From positions 1,488,001 to 1,552,000 of the forward strand of contig NZ_CP117996.1 of NCBI RefSeq assembly GCF_028743715.1: 64,000 nucleotides of DNA. Direction: 5' to 3'. A model generated the notes under the pieces. It was not told where the DNA came from. It searched no databases and saw nothing but the letters and a program-made list of their open reading frames with translations. The DNA is from Microbacterium sp. Clip185. Lineage in GTDB: Bacteria > Actinomycetota > Actinomycetes > Actinomycetales > Microbacteriaceae. Both the position numbers and the translations under genes were made by a program. Shown here piece after piece: positions 37,755 to 44,894 of the stretch. The stretch's first letter is position 1. Each line of letters opens with the position of its first letter.

Positions 37755-37760
37755 TATCCT
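37755..37760 (+). promoter_or_regulatory. Leaderless -10 element of the small membrane protein gene
   Basis: TATCCT ends six bases before the ATG at 37767, with no ribosome site between. Confidence 0.45.
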
Positions 37761-37766
37761 CGCGTC

Positions 37767-38030
37767 ATGAGTGAGAGCAGGCCGCGAACACGGAGGTCGC
37801 TTGTTCGCGGCCTGCTCTGGGGAGCGCTGGCGGTCATCACCGCGGGGATCCTCTTGTTCATCACGACGTCCAGTCAGGGAGCGTGCTATGACTCGGGCAC
37901 CGACGCCGACGCGAGCTACTGCACCAGCGGACCTGTCGTGGGCGCGACCGGGGTGTGGATCCTCTGGACTCTTTGGGCGCTCCTCGCCGCCTATACCGGC
38001 TCCCGGGTACTTCGGCGAGGATCTCCGTGA
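37767..38030 (+). CDS. Small membrane protein of unknown function
   Basis: 87-residue protein with two predicted helices (about residues 14-34 and 58-78) flanking a short loop with two cysteines, GACYDSGTDADASYCTSGP, which could form a disulfide outside the cytoplasm. The N-terminus is basic and would stay inside. I do not recognise a family. It lies between the pentapeptide gene and the tRNA cluster. Confidence 0.65.
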   Translation: MSESRPRTRRSLVRGLLWGALAVITAGILLFITTSSQGACYDSGTDADASYCTSGPVVGATGVWILWTLWALLAAYTGSRVLRRGSP

Positions 38031-38058
38031 CAAAGACGCGGGGTGGGGCGGAAACACG

Positions 38059-38084
38059 AAACCCCCGGCTGTACCGGGGGTTTT
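38059..38084 (-). terminator. Terminator of tRNA-Val(CAC)
   Basis: Stem AAACCCCCGG / CCGGGGGTTT with a five-base loop, just downstream of the tRNA on the minus strand. On the plus strand it ends in TTTT, so it may also stop transcription from the small membrane protein gene. Confidence 0.75.
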
Positions 38085-38086
38085 GA

Positions 38087-38162
38087 TGGTGGGCGATACC
38101 AGACTCGAACTGATGACCTCTTCCGTGTGAAGGAAGCGCGCTACCAACTGCGCCAATCGCCC
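38087..38162 (-). tRNA. tRNA-Val (anticodon CAC)
   Basis: Cloverleaf of 76 bases including an encoded 3' CCA. The acceptor stem is GGGCGAT with ATCGCCC, the anticodon stem CTTCC/GGAAG encloses TTCACAC with anticodon CAC, and the T loop reads TTCGAGT. It decodes GUG. It lies opposite in strand to the other three tRNA genes. Confidence 0.95.
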
Positions 38163-38250
38163 GTGACCCGTGGGGCCGAGAATCGAGCATACCGGATGCG
38201 GACACGCTTCGTTGACCACACGGCGAGACACGCGCGGGCCCGTCTCGGTT

Positions 38251-38278
38251 TTGCGAAGCGTCGGAGTTGGGATAGTGT
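38251..38278 (+). promoter_or_regulatory. Candidate promoter of the tRNA cluster
   Basis: TTGCGA (38251-38256), a 16-base spacer and TAGTGT (38273-38278), 32 bases upstream of tRNA-Gly. Confidence 0.45.
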
Positions 38279-38310
38279 TTTCCAAGTGCCCGAGAGATCG
38301 GGAACGAAAT

Positions 38311-38383
38311 GCGGATGTAGCGCAGTTGGTAGCGCATCACCTTGCCAAGGTGAGGGTCGCGAGTTCGAGTCTCGTCATCCGCT
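38311..38383 (+). tRNA. tRNA-Gly (anticodon GCC)
   Basis: 73 bases without encoded CCA. Acceptor stem GCGGATG with CATCCGC and discriminator T; anticodon stem CACCT/AGGTG encloses TGCCA, reading loop TTGCCAA with anticodon GCC; T loop TTCGAGT. It decodes GGC and GGU. Confidence 0.95.
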
Positions 38384-38438
38384 CGAGTGCGGGGATCTCC
38401 CTCCGGGGAGATCACGTCACGTGGGTCGAACCACACAC

Positions 38439-38509
38439 GGTGGCGTGGCCGAGCGGCTAGGCACCGGCCTGCAAAGCCGTTTACACGGGTTCGAATCCCG
38501 TCGCCACCT
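38439..38509 (+). tRNA. tRNA-Cys (anticodon GCA)
   Basis: 71 bases without encoded CCA. Acceptor stem GGTGGCG with CGCCACC and discriminator T, as expected for tRNA-Cys; anticodon loop CTGCAAA with anticodon GCA; T loop TTCGAAT. Confidence 0.95.
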
Positions 38510-38535
38510 CGCCTACAACTGAACAGCCTGTATAG

Positions 38536-38607
38536 GCGCGATTGGCGCAGCGGTAGCGCGCTTCCCTGACACGGAAGAGGTCACTGGTTCGATCCCAGTA
38601 TCGCGCA
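38536..38607 (+). tRNA. tRNA-Val (anticodon GAC)
   Basis: 72 bases; CC follows the discriminator A but a full CCA is not encoded. Acceptor stem GCGCGAT with ATCGCGC; anticodon stem CTTCC/GGAAG with loop CTGACAC, anticodon GAC; T loop TTCGATC. It decodes GUC and GUU. It is last in the Gly-Cys-Val run. Confidence 0.95.
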
Positions 38608-38613
38608 CCGAAG

Positions 38614-38637
38614 AACCCCCGGTCATCCGGGGGTTTT
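38614..38637 (+). terminator. Terminator of the tRNA cluster
   Basis: Stem AACCCCCGG / CCGGGGGTT with a four-base loop, followed by TTTT, starting six bases after tRNA-Val(GAC). Confidence 0.85.
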
Positions 38638-38646
38638 CTCGTTTTC

Positions 38647-38751
38647 GGGCTGGATTCTGCGCAGAAGCCCGGTTACTCGGATCCTTACGGCGCGTGGGGT
38701 GCCTTCGCGATCCAGGCCATCACAGGCTTCGCGCAGATCATGCTGCTCTGA
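38647..38751 (+). pseudogene. Possible C-terminal coding remnant after the tRNA cluster
   Basis: An open stretch of 34 codons with no usable start codon ends in TGA and reads like protein: KPGYSDPYGAWGAF followed by AIQAITGFAQIMLL. The composition (Tyr, Trp, Phe, a hydrophobic end) resembles the tail of a membrane or secreted protein. It begins ten bases after the tRNA terminator. I read it as the 3' end of a gene whose front was lost, perhaps by recombination at the tRNA. It could also be chance. Confidence 0.3.
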
Positions 38752-38826
38752 CCCGCCCCATGCGGTTCGGATGCGGTGAGCCCGCCCGGCGCGGCAGAGC
38801 GCCGGACGCCGGACGGGCGCGGTGCG

Positions 38827-39540
38827 TCAGGCGAGTTCGGCGAGAGCGGTCTTGATCAGCTCTGCGACGGCGCCGGGGTTGGAGACCATCACCGAGTGTG
38901 AAGCACCATCGATCACACGGGTGCCGCGTGAGCCCGCACGCTCCGCCATGAACGCGAGCCCTGCCTCGGGGATGTTCTTGTCGCCCGTGCCGTACACGAA
39001 CCACGACGGCAGCGTCTTCCAGGCCGGGGTCTCGGCGGGCAGGCCTTCGCCGAGCGCGTAGTCGCGAATAGGACGCTGCGTGAGGGCGGACAGCTTGGCG
39101 ACCTCGAGCGGCACATCGGCGGCGAACTGGTCGGGGAACAGTGCACGGTCGACGACGAGGTCATTGGTGCCGTCGCCGAGCGGATACGGGCGCACGCGCT
39201 CACCCAGGGTGCTGCCCGGGAACTGACCGGTGAGGTCGAGAGCGTTCTCGCCGTGGTCGGGTGCGAAGGCCGCGACGTACACGAGTCCCTTGACCTTGCC
39301 GTTTCCCGCGCCGGCCTCGGTGATGACCGCACCGCCGTAGGAGTGGCCGACGAGCAGTACGTCGCCGGGCAGCGAGTCCACGAGCCGACGCACGTTCTCG
39401 GCATCCGTGGTGACGCTGCGCAGCGCGTTCGGCGTCGCGATCGCGTCGATGCCCGCATCCTGCAGCAGGGTGAGGACGCCGTTCCAGCTCGATGACTCGG
39501 CGAAGGCGCCGTGGACGAGGACGACGGTGATATCGGACAT
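38827..39540 (-). CDS. Alpha/beta hydrolase (esterase-like)
   Basis: 237-residue single-domain alpha/beta hydrolase. It has the oxyanion segment VVLVHGAFAESSSWNG near the N-terminus, nucleophile elbow VGHSYGGAV (Ser about 86), the acid region WFVYGTGDKNIPEAG and the His in IDGASHSVMVSNPG. This pattern resembles hydrolases annotated as esterases or related to methyl salicylate esterase-type enzymes; the substrate is unknown. GAGGAG lies eight bases before the ATG. It diverges from the oxalate decarboxylase gene across 248 bases. Confidence 0.88.
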   Translation of the reverse strand: MSDITVVLVHGAFAESSSWNGVLTLLQDAGIDAIATPNALRSVTTDAENVRRLVDSLPGDVLLVGHSYGGAVITEAGAGNGKVKGLVYVAAFAPDHGENALDLTGQFPGSTLGERVRPYPLGDGTNDLVVDRALFPDQFAADVPLEVAKLSALTQRPIRDYALGEGLPAETPAWKTLPSWFVYGTGDKNIPEAGLAFMAERAGSRGTRVIDGASHSVMVSNPGAVAELIKTALAELA

Positions 39541-39788
39541 GGGTGGGTTCTCCTCAGGTTCCTGTGCTCGCTCGCGAGGCGCCCGACGGCGCGGCGGTAC
39601 GGCCCGAAGCTACAAGCGGTGGTGGCCGCCCGCATCCGCTCTGAGTCGGAATCCGCCCCGCTCCCTGACGAGCCGCGTCCCAGCCTCGACGCGAGTCGAA
39701 GCGACTTCCGTCACCGCGCGGTGCCGCCTCGGGGCGCGACTCGGCGAGACTCGCCGGCATCCACTTCACGGGACGAAGGAGCACCACC

Positions 39789-41003
39789 ATGGACACGCCG
39801 GAGCGCACAGCGCCGCACCACGAGGCAGCGACGTTCGGAAATCCCGACCTTCCGCCGGAGGGCGAGATCAACACGGTCGACCGGCCGCAAAGCACCGTCA
39901 TGACGGGCCCGCAGAACCCGGTCATCGCGTCGCAGTTCCCGAACCAGATCGACGCCCCGGCCACCGACATCTCCACGCAGCCGTTCTTCTGGTCCTCGTT
40001 CAACATCTCCCCGCGTCGCGTCCAGCGCGGGGGATGGGCGCGCGAGCTCACCAGCAGCGACTTCCATATCTCGGACGAGATCGCCGGCGTCAACATGTAC
40101 CTCGAGCCGGGTGGGATCCGCGAGCTGCACTGGCATCAGACCGCGGAATGGGCCGTCATGACGCGCGGAAGGGCCCGCGTGACGACGCTCAGCCGCGCAG
40201 GCCTGCCGGCGGTCGAGGACGTGGAGGAGGGGGACCTGTGGTTCTTTCCCGCGGGGACCCCGCACTCGTTACAGGGGCTCGGGCCGGACGGTGCGGAGTT
40301 CGTGCTCGCTTTCGACGATGGACAGCAGTCGGAGTCGAACACGCTGCTGCTGACGGATTGGTTCGCACACACGCCGCCGGAGGTGCTGGCGAAGAATTTC
40401 GGGGTTGCGCAGGAGGTCTTCTCCGACATCCCGCTGCACAACCTCTGGATCTTCCCCGGGGACGAGCCGCCGGCACTTGAGGTCGATCAGGCCGCCGCCG
40501 GCGTCGAGTGGGGGATGGAGCCGGTCATCTTCCGGCTGTCCCGCTCTCAGCCCCGATATCAGAACTCAGGCGGCAGCGTTCAGGTCGCCGACTCGACCAA
40601 CTACGCGTACTCGAACACCGTCGCTGCGGCGCTCGTAACGGTCGAACCGGGCTCGATGCGTGAGCTGCACTGGCACCCCAACGCGGACGAGTGGCAGTAC
40701 TACCTGCGCGGCTCCGCCCGCATGACCGTGTTCAACACCGGCCCGCACGCCAACACCACGGACTTCCGTCCGGGGGATGTCGGCGTGGTGAAGAAGAACT
40801 ACGGCCACTACATCGAGAACACGGGCGACGACGTCCTGCAGTTCCTCGAGGTGTTCCGCACCGACAAGTACGAGGAGATCAGCCTCGCCAACTGGCTGGC
40901 CCATGTGCCGCCTCAGCTCGTCGCCGCCCACCTCAACATCGATCCCGCCGTGCTCACCACCTTCCCCCGCACAGCTCAGGGCATCACGCCTCTGCGCGGC
41001 TGA
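39789..41003 (+). CDS. oxdC: Oxalate decarboxylase-type bicupin
   Basis: 404-residue bicupin that converts oxalate to formate and carbon dioxide using manganese. Cupin 1 has ligands in RELHWHQTAEWAVM and FPAGTPHSLQG; cupin 2 in RELHWHPNADEWQYY and KKNYGHYIENTG, so both metal sites (three His and one Glu each) are intact. The lid loop that sets decarboxylase versus oxidase activity reads SESNT; Bacillus subtilis OxdC reads SENST, so the key Glu is kept and decarboxylase activity is favoured. No signal peptide is seen. AAGGAG lies seven bases before the ATG. It ends at a strong hairpin shared with the convergent ABC transporter. Confidence 0.92.
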   Translation: MDTPERTAPHHEAATFGNPDLPPEGEINTVDRPQSTVMTGPQNPVIASQFPNQIDAPATDISTQPFFWSSFNISPRRVQRGGWARELTSSDFHISDEIAGVNMYLEPGGIRELHWHQTAEWAVMTRGRARVTTLSRAGLPAVEDVEEGDLWFFPAGTPHSLQGLGPDGAEFVLAFDDGQQSESNTLLLTDWFAHTPPEVLAKNFGVAQEVFSDIPLHNLWIFPGDEPPALEVDQAAAGVEWGMEPVIFRLSRSQPRYQNSGGSVQVADSTNYAYSNTVAAALVTVEPGSMRELHWHPNADEWQYYLRGSARMTVFNTGPHANTTDFRPGDVGVVKKNYGHYIENTGDDVLQFLEVFRTDKYEEISLANWLAHVPPQLVAAHLNIDPAVLTTFPRTAQGITPLRG

Positions 41004-41005
41004 AC

Positions 41006-41052
41006 GGATGCGTGCGCCGGCGCCTCGTGGCGAGGCACTGGCGCACGCGTCC
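41006..41052. terminator. Bidirectional hairpin between oxdC and the peptide ABC transporter
   Basis: Outer arms GGATGCGTGCGCC and GGCGCACGCGTCC (one G-U pair) enclose an inner GCCTCG / CGAGGC stem. It fills the 51-base gap between convergent stops. No U-tract follows. Confidence 0.75.
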
Positions 41053-41054
41053 TC

Positions 41055-42743
41055 TCAACGTCCGGATTCGGGCGGCAGCGCCAGCCACGCGGCGCGGCGC
41101 TGCGCTTGGGCCACCGGATCAGGCACCGGCAGCGATGTCAGGAGACGTTCCGTATAGGCATCGTGAGGGTGCAGGAGCACCTGCGCGGTCGTTCCCTGCT
41201 CGCGCACCTCTCCCTGACGAAGCACGACGACCCGGTCGGCGACGGCGTCGATGACAGCCAGATCATGGCTGATGAACAGGGACGCGAAGCCGAGCTCCCG
41301 CTGGAGCGCCGCGAACAGCTCCAGCACCGTCGCCTGCACAGACACGTCGAGCGCGCTCGTCGGCTCGTCGGCGATCAGGAGCTTCGGGTCGAGCGCGAGG
41401 GCGCGCGCGAGCGAGGCGCGCTGACGCTGCCCGCCGGACAGCTCGTGCGGAAAACGGTCACCATATGCCGCGGGCAGACGCACCGCATCCAGCAGCTCGT
41501 CGACCCGCTTGCGCGCCTGAGCGGCGCTGCGCACCCGCTTGTGCACCACCAGGGGTTCGGCGATGCACTCCGCGATCGTCAGCAGGGGGTTGAAGCTGGT
41601 GGCCGGATCCTGGAAGACGAATCCCACCTGGGGTCGAAGGGCGGCGAGCGCTCGCGGCTTCACATCGCGCATCTGGGTTCCGAGCACCTCCAACGACCCG
41701 TCGACGACGGAGGTGAGACCGACGATCGCGCGACTGATGGTGGTCTTGCCGGAACCGGACTCCCCGACGAGTCCGAGGACCTCACCCGGGCCGATCCAGA
41801 AATCGACTCCGTGCACCGCCACGACCCCCGTGCGGCCGAAGCGGCCCGGGTAGGCGATGTGGAGATTCGAGGCGACCACGAGGCTGCCCGCGGGCGGCTC
41901 GGTGGGCGCGGGAGTCGCCGGATCCTGCGCGGCACTCTTGCCGGCGCCGACGTGAGGCACCGCGGCCAGCAGTTCCCTCGTGTAGGGCTGCTGCGGATCG
42001 GCGAAGAGCTCGCGCACCGGGGCCTGCTCGACGATCTCGCCGCGGTACATGACCACCACGCGATCGGCGAGGTCGGCGACCACGCCCATGTTGTGCGTGA
42101 TGAGCACGATCGTCGCGCCGAACTCGTCGCGACATGCCCGCAGCAGTTCGAGGATCTCCGCCTGCACCGTGACATCCAGAGCTGTCGTCGGCTCGTCGGC
42201 GATGATGAGGCCCGCGTTCAGAACGAGGGCCATCGCGATCACGACGCGCTGCTTCTGCCCACCGGAGAACTGGTGCGGATAGTCGTCGACGCGCTTCTCC
42301 GGCTCGGGAACACCAACCTTGCGGAGGATCTCGACCGAGCGGCGCCGCGCCTCGGCGCGCGTGACTCGCTCGTGGGCGCGGATGCCCTCGGCGATCTGCC
42401 AGCCCACGGTGAACACCGGGTTCAACGCCGTCGACGGCTCCTGGAACACCATGGCGGCATCCCGACCACGCATTGCGCGCAGCTGGGCGGCGGTGGCGTG
42501 GACGATGTCGGTCTCGCCGCCGTCGCGCGCCTGGATCACGACAGCGCCGGAGGTCGTGGCCGTCTCCGGGAGCAGACCGAGCAGCGTGTTGGCCGTCACG
42601 GTCTTCCCCGAACCGGACTCTCCGACGATCGCGAGGACTTCGCCCGCGTGCGCCGCGAGTGAGATGCCGGCGACGGCGACGACGGGTTCGCCATCGGTCG
42701 CGAAGGTGACTTTCAGATCATCGATGCGCGCGATGTCGGTCAT
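41055..42743 (-). CDS. Dipeptide/oligopeptide ABC transporter, fused ATPase (two nucleotide-binding domains)
   Basis: 562-residue protein with two complete ABC ATPase domains (about 1-270 and 285-555), corresponding to fused DppD and DppF. Each has Walker A (GESGSGKT), a signature (QFSGGQKQR and ELSGGQRQR), Walker B (LIIADEPTTALD and LLIADEPTSALD) and a switch His (ITHN, ISHD). The first domain ends with the peptide-transporter C-terminal segment QQPYTRELLAAVPH. It energises the two permeases upstream; its ATG overlaps the DppC-type stop by four bases. Confidence 0.94.
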   Translation of the reverse strand: MTDIARIDDLKVTFATDGEPVVAVAGISLAAHAGEVLAIVGESGSGKTVTANTLLGLLPETATTSGAVVIQARDGGETDIVHATAAQLRAMRGRDAAMVFQEPSTALNPVFTVGWQIAEGIRAHERVTRAEARRRSVEILRKVGVPEPEKRVDDYPHQFSGGQKQRVVIAMALVLNAGLIIADEPTTALDVTVQAEILELLRACRDEFGATIVLITHNMGVVADLADRVVVMYRGEIVEQAPVRELFADPQQPYTRELLAAVPHVGAGKSAAQDPATPAPTEPPAGSLVVASNLHIAYPGRFGRTGVVAVHGVDFWIGPGEVLGLVGESGSGKTTISRAIVGLTSVVDGSLEVLGTQMRDVKPRALAALRPQVGFVFQDPATSFNPLLTIAECIAEPLVVHKRVRSAAQARKRVDELLDAVRLPAAYGDRFPHELSGGQRQRASLARALALDPKLLIADEPTSALDVSVQATVLELFAALQRELGFASLFISHDLAVIDAVADRVVVLRQGEVREQGTTAQVLLHPHDAYTERLLTSLPVPDPVAQAQRRAAWLALPPESGR

Positions 42744-43723
42744 GCGGATGCCTCCTTCGTACGCGGGCGTGCGGCGCGGCGCCGGGTGCGAAGGCGCGGG
42801 TCGCTCAGATCGTTGAGGCTCTCACCGACGAGCGTGATGCCGAGCACGACGAGGACGATCGCGACGCCCGGGGGGATGGCGGTCCACCAGATGCCGCTCG
42901 TGACATCCGAGACGGCGCGGTTGAGGTCGTAGCCCCACTCCGCGGCGGCCGTCGCCTCGATGCCGAACCCGAGGAAGCCGAGGCCGGCGAGTGTCAGCAG
43001 CGCCTCCGAGGCGTTGAGGGTGACGACCACCGGGAGAGAGCGGGTGGAGTTGCGCAGGACGTGCCGCAGGAGGATGCGGGAGGTCGGCACGCCGATCACC
43101 TGCGCGGACTCCACGAACGGCTCCGCCTTGACCCGCACCACCTCGCTGCGGACGACCCGGAAGTACTGGGGGACGAACACGACGGTGATGGCGATCGCCG
43201 CGGCGAGGATGCCGCCCCTCAGCGTCGACTGCCCCTGGCTGATGACGATCGACATGACGATCGCCAGCAGCAGCGACGGGAAGGCGTAGATGGCGTCGGC
43301 GAGGACGACGAGCAGGCGGTCGAGCCAGCCCCCGAAGTACCCGCCGAGCAAGCCGACGAGCACGCCGAGGAAGATCGAGAACGCGATCGCGCACACGATG
43401 GCCAGCAGCGCCGTCTGCGCGCCCCAGATCGTCCGCGACAGGACGTCGAACCCGCTGACGGTCGTTCCGAGGAGATTGACTGCGTTCGGTGCCTGGAGGG
43501 TGCCGAAGTCCTGACCGTCCACGGAGCGCTGAGCGAAGCCGTAGGGAGCGATCCACGGGGCGAGGGCGGCGGTCAGGATGAACAGGGCCGTGATGACGAG
43601 ACCGGTCACGAGCATGCCGCGCTGCAGCCCCACGCTCCGGCGGAGTTGTGAGAGGACAGGCAATCGGTCGAGCAGAGGACGACGGCGGTCGGTGACGGCG
43701 GCCGGGGAGGAGACCGTGGACAT
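42740..43723 (-). CDS. Peptide ABC transporter permease, DppC type
   Basis: 327-residue inner-membrane permease. An N-terminal helix with APWIAPYG, typical of the OppC/DppC N-terminal domain, precedes five helices and the coupling segment EPFVESAQVIGVPTSRILLRH, cited here as ESAQVIGVPTSRILLRH. The ATG shares one base with the DppB-type stop (TGATG), so translation is coupled. A positively charged C-terminus ends in the ATPase gene overlap. Confidence 0.93.
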   Translation of the reverse strand: MSTVSSPAAVTDRRRPLLDRLPVLSQLRRSVGLQRGMLVTGLVITALFILTAALAPWIAPYGFAQRSVDGQDFGTLQAPNAVNLLGTTVSGFDVLSRTIWGAQTALLAIVCAIAFSIFLGVLVGLLGGYFGGWLDRLLVVLADAIYAFPSLLLAIVMSIVISQGQSTLRGGILAAAIAITVVFVPQYFRVVRSEVVRVKAEPFVESAQVIGVPTSRILLRHVLRNSTRSLPVVVTLNASEALLTLAGLGFLGFGIEATAAAEWGYDLNRAVSDVTSGIWWTAIPPGVAIVLVVLGITLVGESLNDLSDPRLRTRRRAARPRTKEASA

Positions 43724-44796
43724 CAGTACCTCACTCGGGGGTCGATGAGGGCGGCGACGACGTCGACGATGAAGTTCGTGACCGCCACGACCACGGCGAT
43801 CATGACGACGATGCCCTGGACGGCCACGAAATCCCGAGCCTTCAGGTACTCCGAGAGCATGAAGCCGATGCCCTTCCACTCGAACGTCGTCTCGGTGAGC
43901 ACGGCGCCCGACAGGAGGACGGCGATCTGCAGGCCGATGACGGTGACGATCGGGATGAGGGCCGGGCGATAAGCGTGCTTCGTGACGAGCCGGTACTCGC
44001 CGACGCCGCGGGCTCGTGCGCTCGTGACGTACTGCGAGCCGAGGGTGCCGATCACGTTGGTCCGCACGAGACGCAGGAAGATTCCGGCCGTGAGGATGCC
44101 GAGCGCGAGCGCCGGCAGCACGGCGTGCCACAGGACATCGCCCACCGCATCCGCTCTGCCGAGCCTGATCGCGTCGATGAGATAGATCCCGGTCTGACCG
44201 TCCAGGCTCTGCAGGGCGAGCTCGGTGCGCGTTCCGGCCCGTCCGGATGCGGGGAGCACACCGAGCCCGACGGAGAAGATGAGCTTGAGCACCATCCCGA
44301 GGAAGAAGATCGGTGTGGCGTAGCCGAGGATCGCGGCGATCCTCAGGGCCGCATCCTGCCAGCGGTCGCGGCGGTAGGCCGCGAGCAGACCGAGCGGAAT
44401 GCCGAGCACGAAGGCGACGATCAGGGCATACAGGGCGAGTTCGAGGGTCGCGGAACCGTACTGCAGCAGGATCGTCACGACGGGGCGTCCGTCGGTGATC
44501 GTGTTGCCGAAGTCACCGCGGAAGACGCCGCCGATGTACTCGGCGTACTGGACGATCAACGGACGGTCGTAGCCGGCCTCGTGGATGCGCTCGGCGAGTT
44601 GATCCGTGGGGAGTTTGCCGCCGAGGGCCGCTGTGATGGGGTCTCCGGTGACCCGCATCAGGAGGAAGACGACGGTGACGAGGATGAAGACGGTGGGGAT
44701 GATCAGGACGAGCCTGATCAGGATGTAGCGCCAGAGCCCGCCCCGCTGGGGAGCGACGGGCTTGACGACGGCGGCGGCGTCTACCGCTGTGACCAT
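43723..44796 (-). CDS. Peptide ABC transporter permease, DppB type
   Basis: 357-residue inner-membrane permease of the OppB/DppB family with about six helices. The N-terminal helix LIRLVLIIPTVFILVTVVFL is followed by an extracytoplasmic segment, then ALYALIVAFVLGIPLGLLAAY and the coupling motif YVTSARARGVGEYRL, typical of the EAA loop. FEWKGIGFMLSEYLKARDF is a family hallmark of DppB. It is separated from the substrate-binding gene upstream by a 98-base gap containing a stem-loop. Confidence 0.93.
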   Translation of the reverse strand: MVTAVDAAAVVKPVAPQRGGLWRYILIRLVLIIPTVFILVTVVFLLMRVTGDPITAALGGKLPTDQLAERIHEAGYDRPLIVQYAEYIGGVFRGDFGNTITDGRPVVTILLQYGSATLELALYALIVAFVLGIPLGLLAAYRRDRWQDAALRIAAILGYATPIFFLGMVLKLIFSVGLGVLPASGRAGTRTELALQSLDGQTGIYLIDAIRLGRADAVGDVLWHAVLPALALGILTAGIFLRLVRTNVIGTLGSQYVTSARARGVGEYRLVTKHAYRPALIPIVTVIGLQIAVLLSGAVLTETTFEWKGIGFMLSEYLKARDFVAVQGIVVMIAVVVAVTNFIVDVVAALIDPRVRY

Positions 44797-44833
44797 GCGG
44801 AAACCTTTGAACGGTGGGAGTCCTCCGCCCGCG

Positions 44834-44872
44834 TCCGGACGACGCCGCCGCGATGGGGCCGCGTCGTCCGGA
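44834..44872 (-). terminator. Stem-loop between the substrate-binding protein and permease genes
   Basis: A perfect 12-bp stem (TCCGGACGACGC with GCGTCGTCCGGA) and a 15-base loop, without a U-tract, 23 bases after the binding-protein stop. Such intercistronic hairpins often stabilise the upstream mRNA or reduce read-through, keeping binding protein in excess. Confidence 0.65.
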
Positions 44873-44894
44873 GCGAGAGAGGACCGGTCGGGTC

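Noticed and set aside
38059..38640. Two CCCCCGG hairpins flanking the tRNA genes as transposon ends
   Set aside because: Both are short stems with TTTT tails placed at the ends of tRNA transcripts, so they are terminators; no transposase is nearby.
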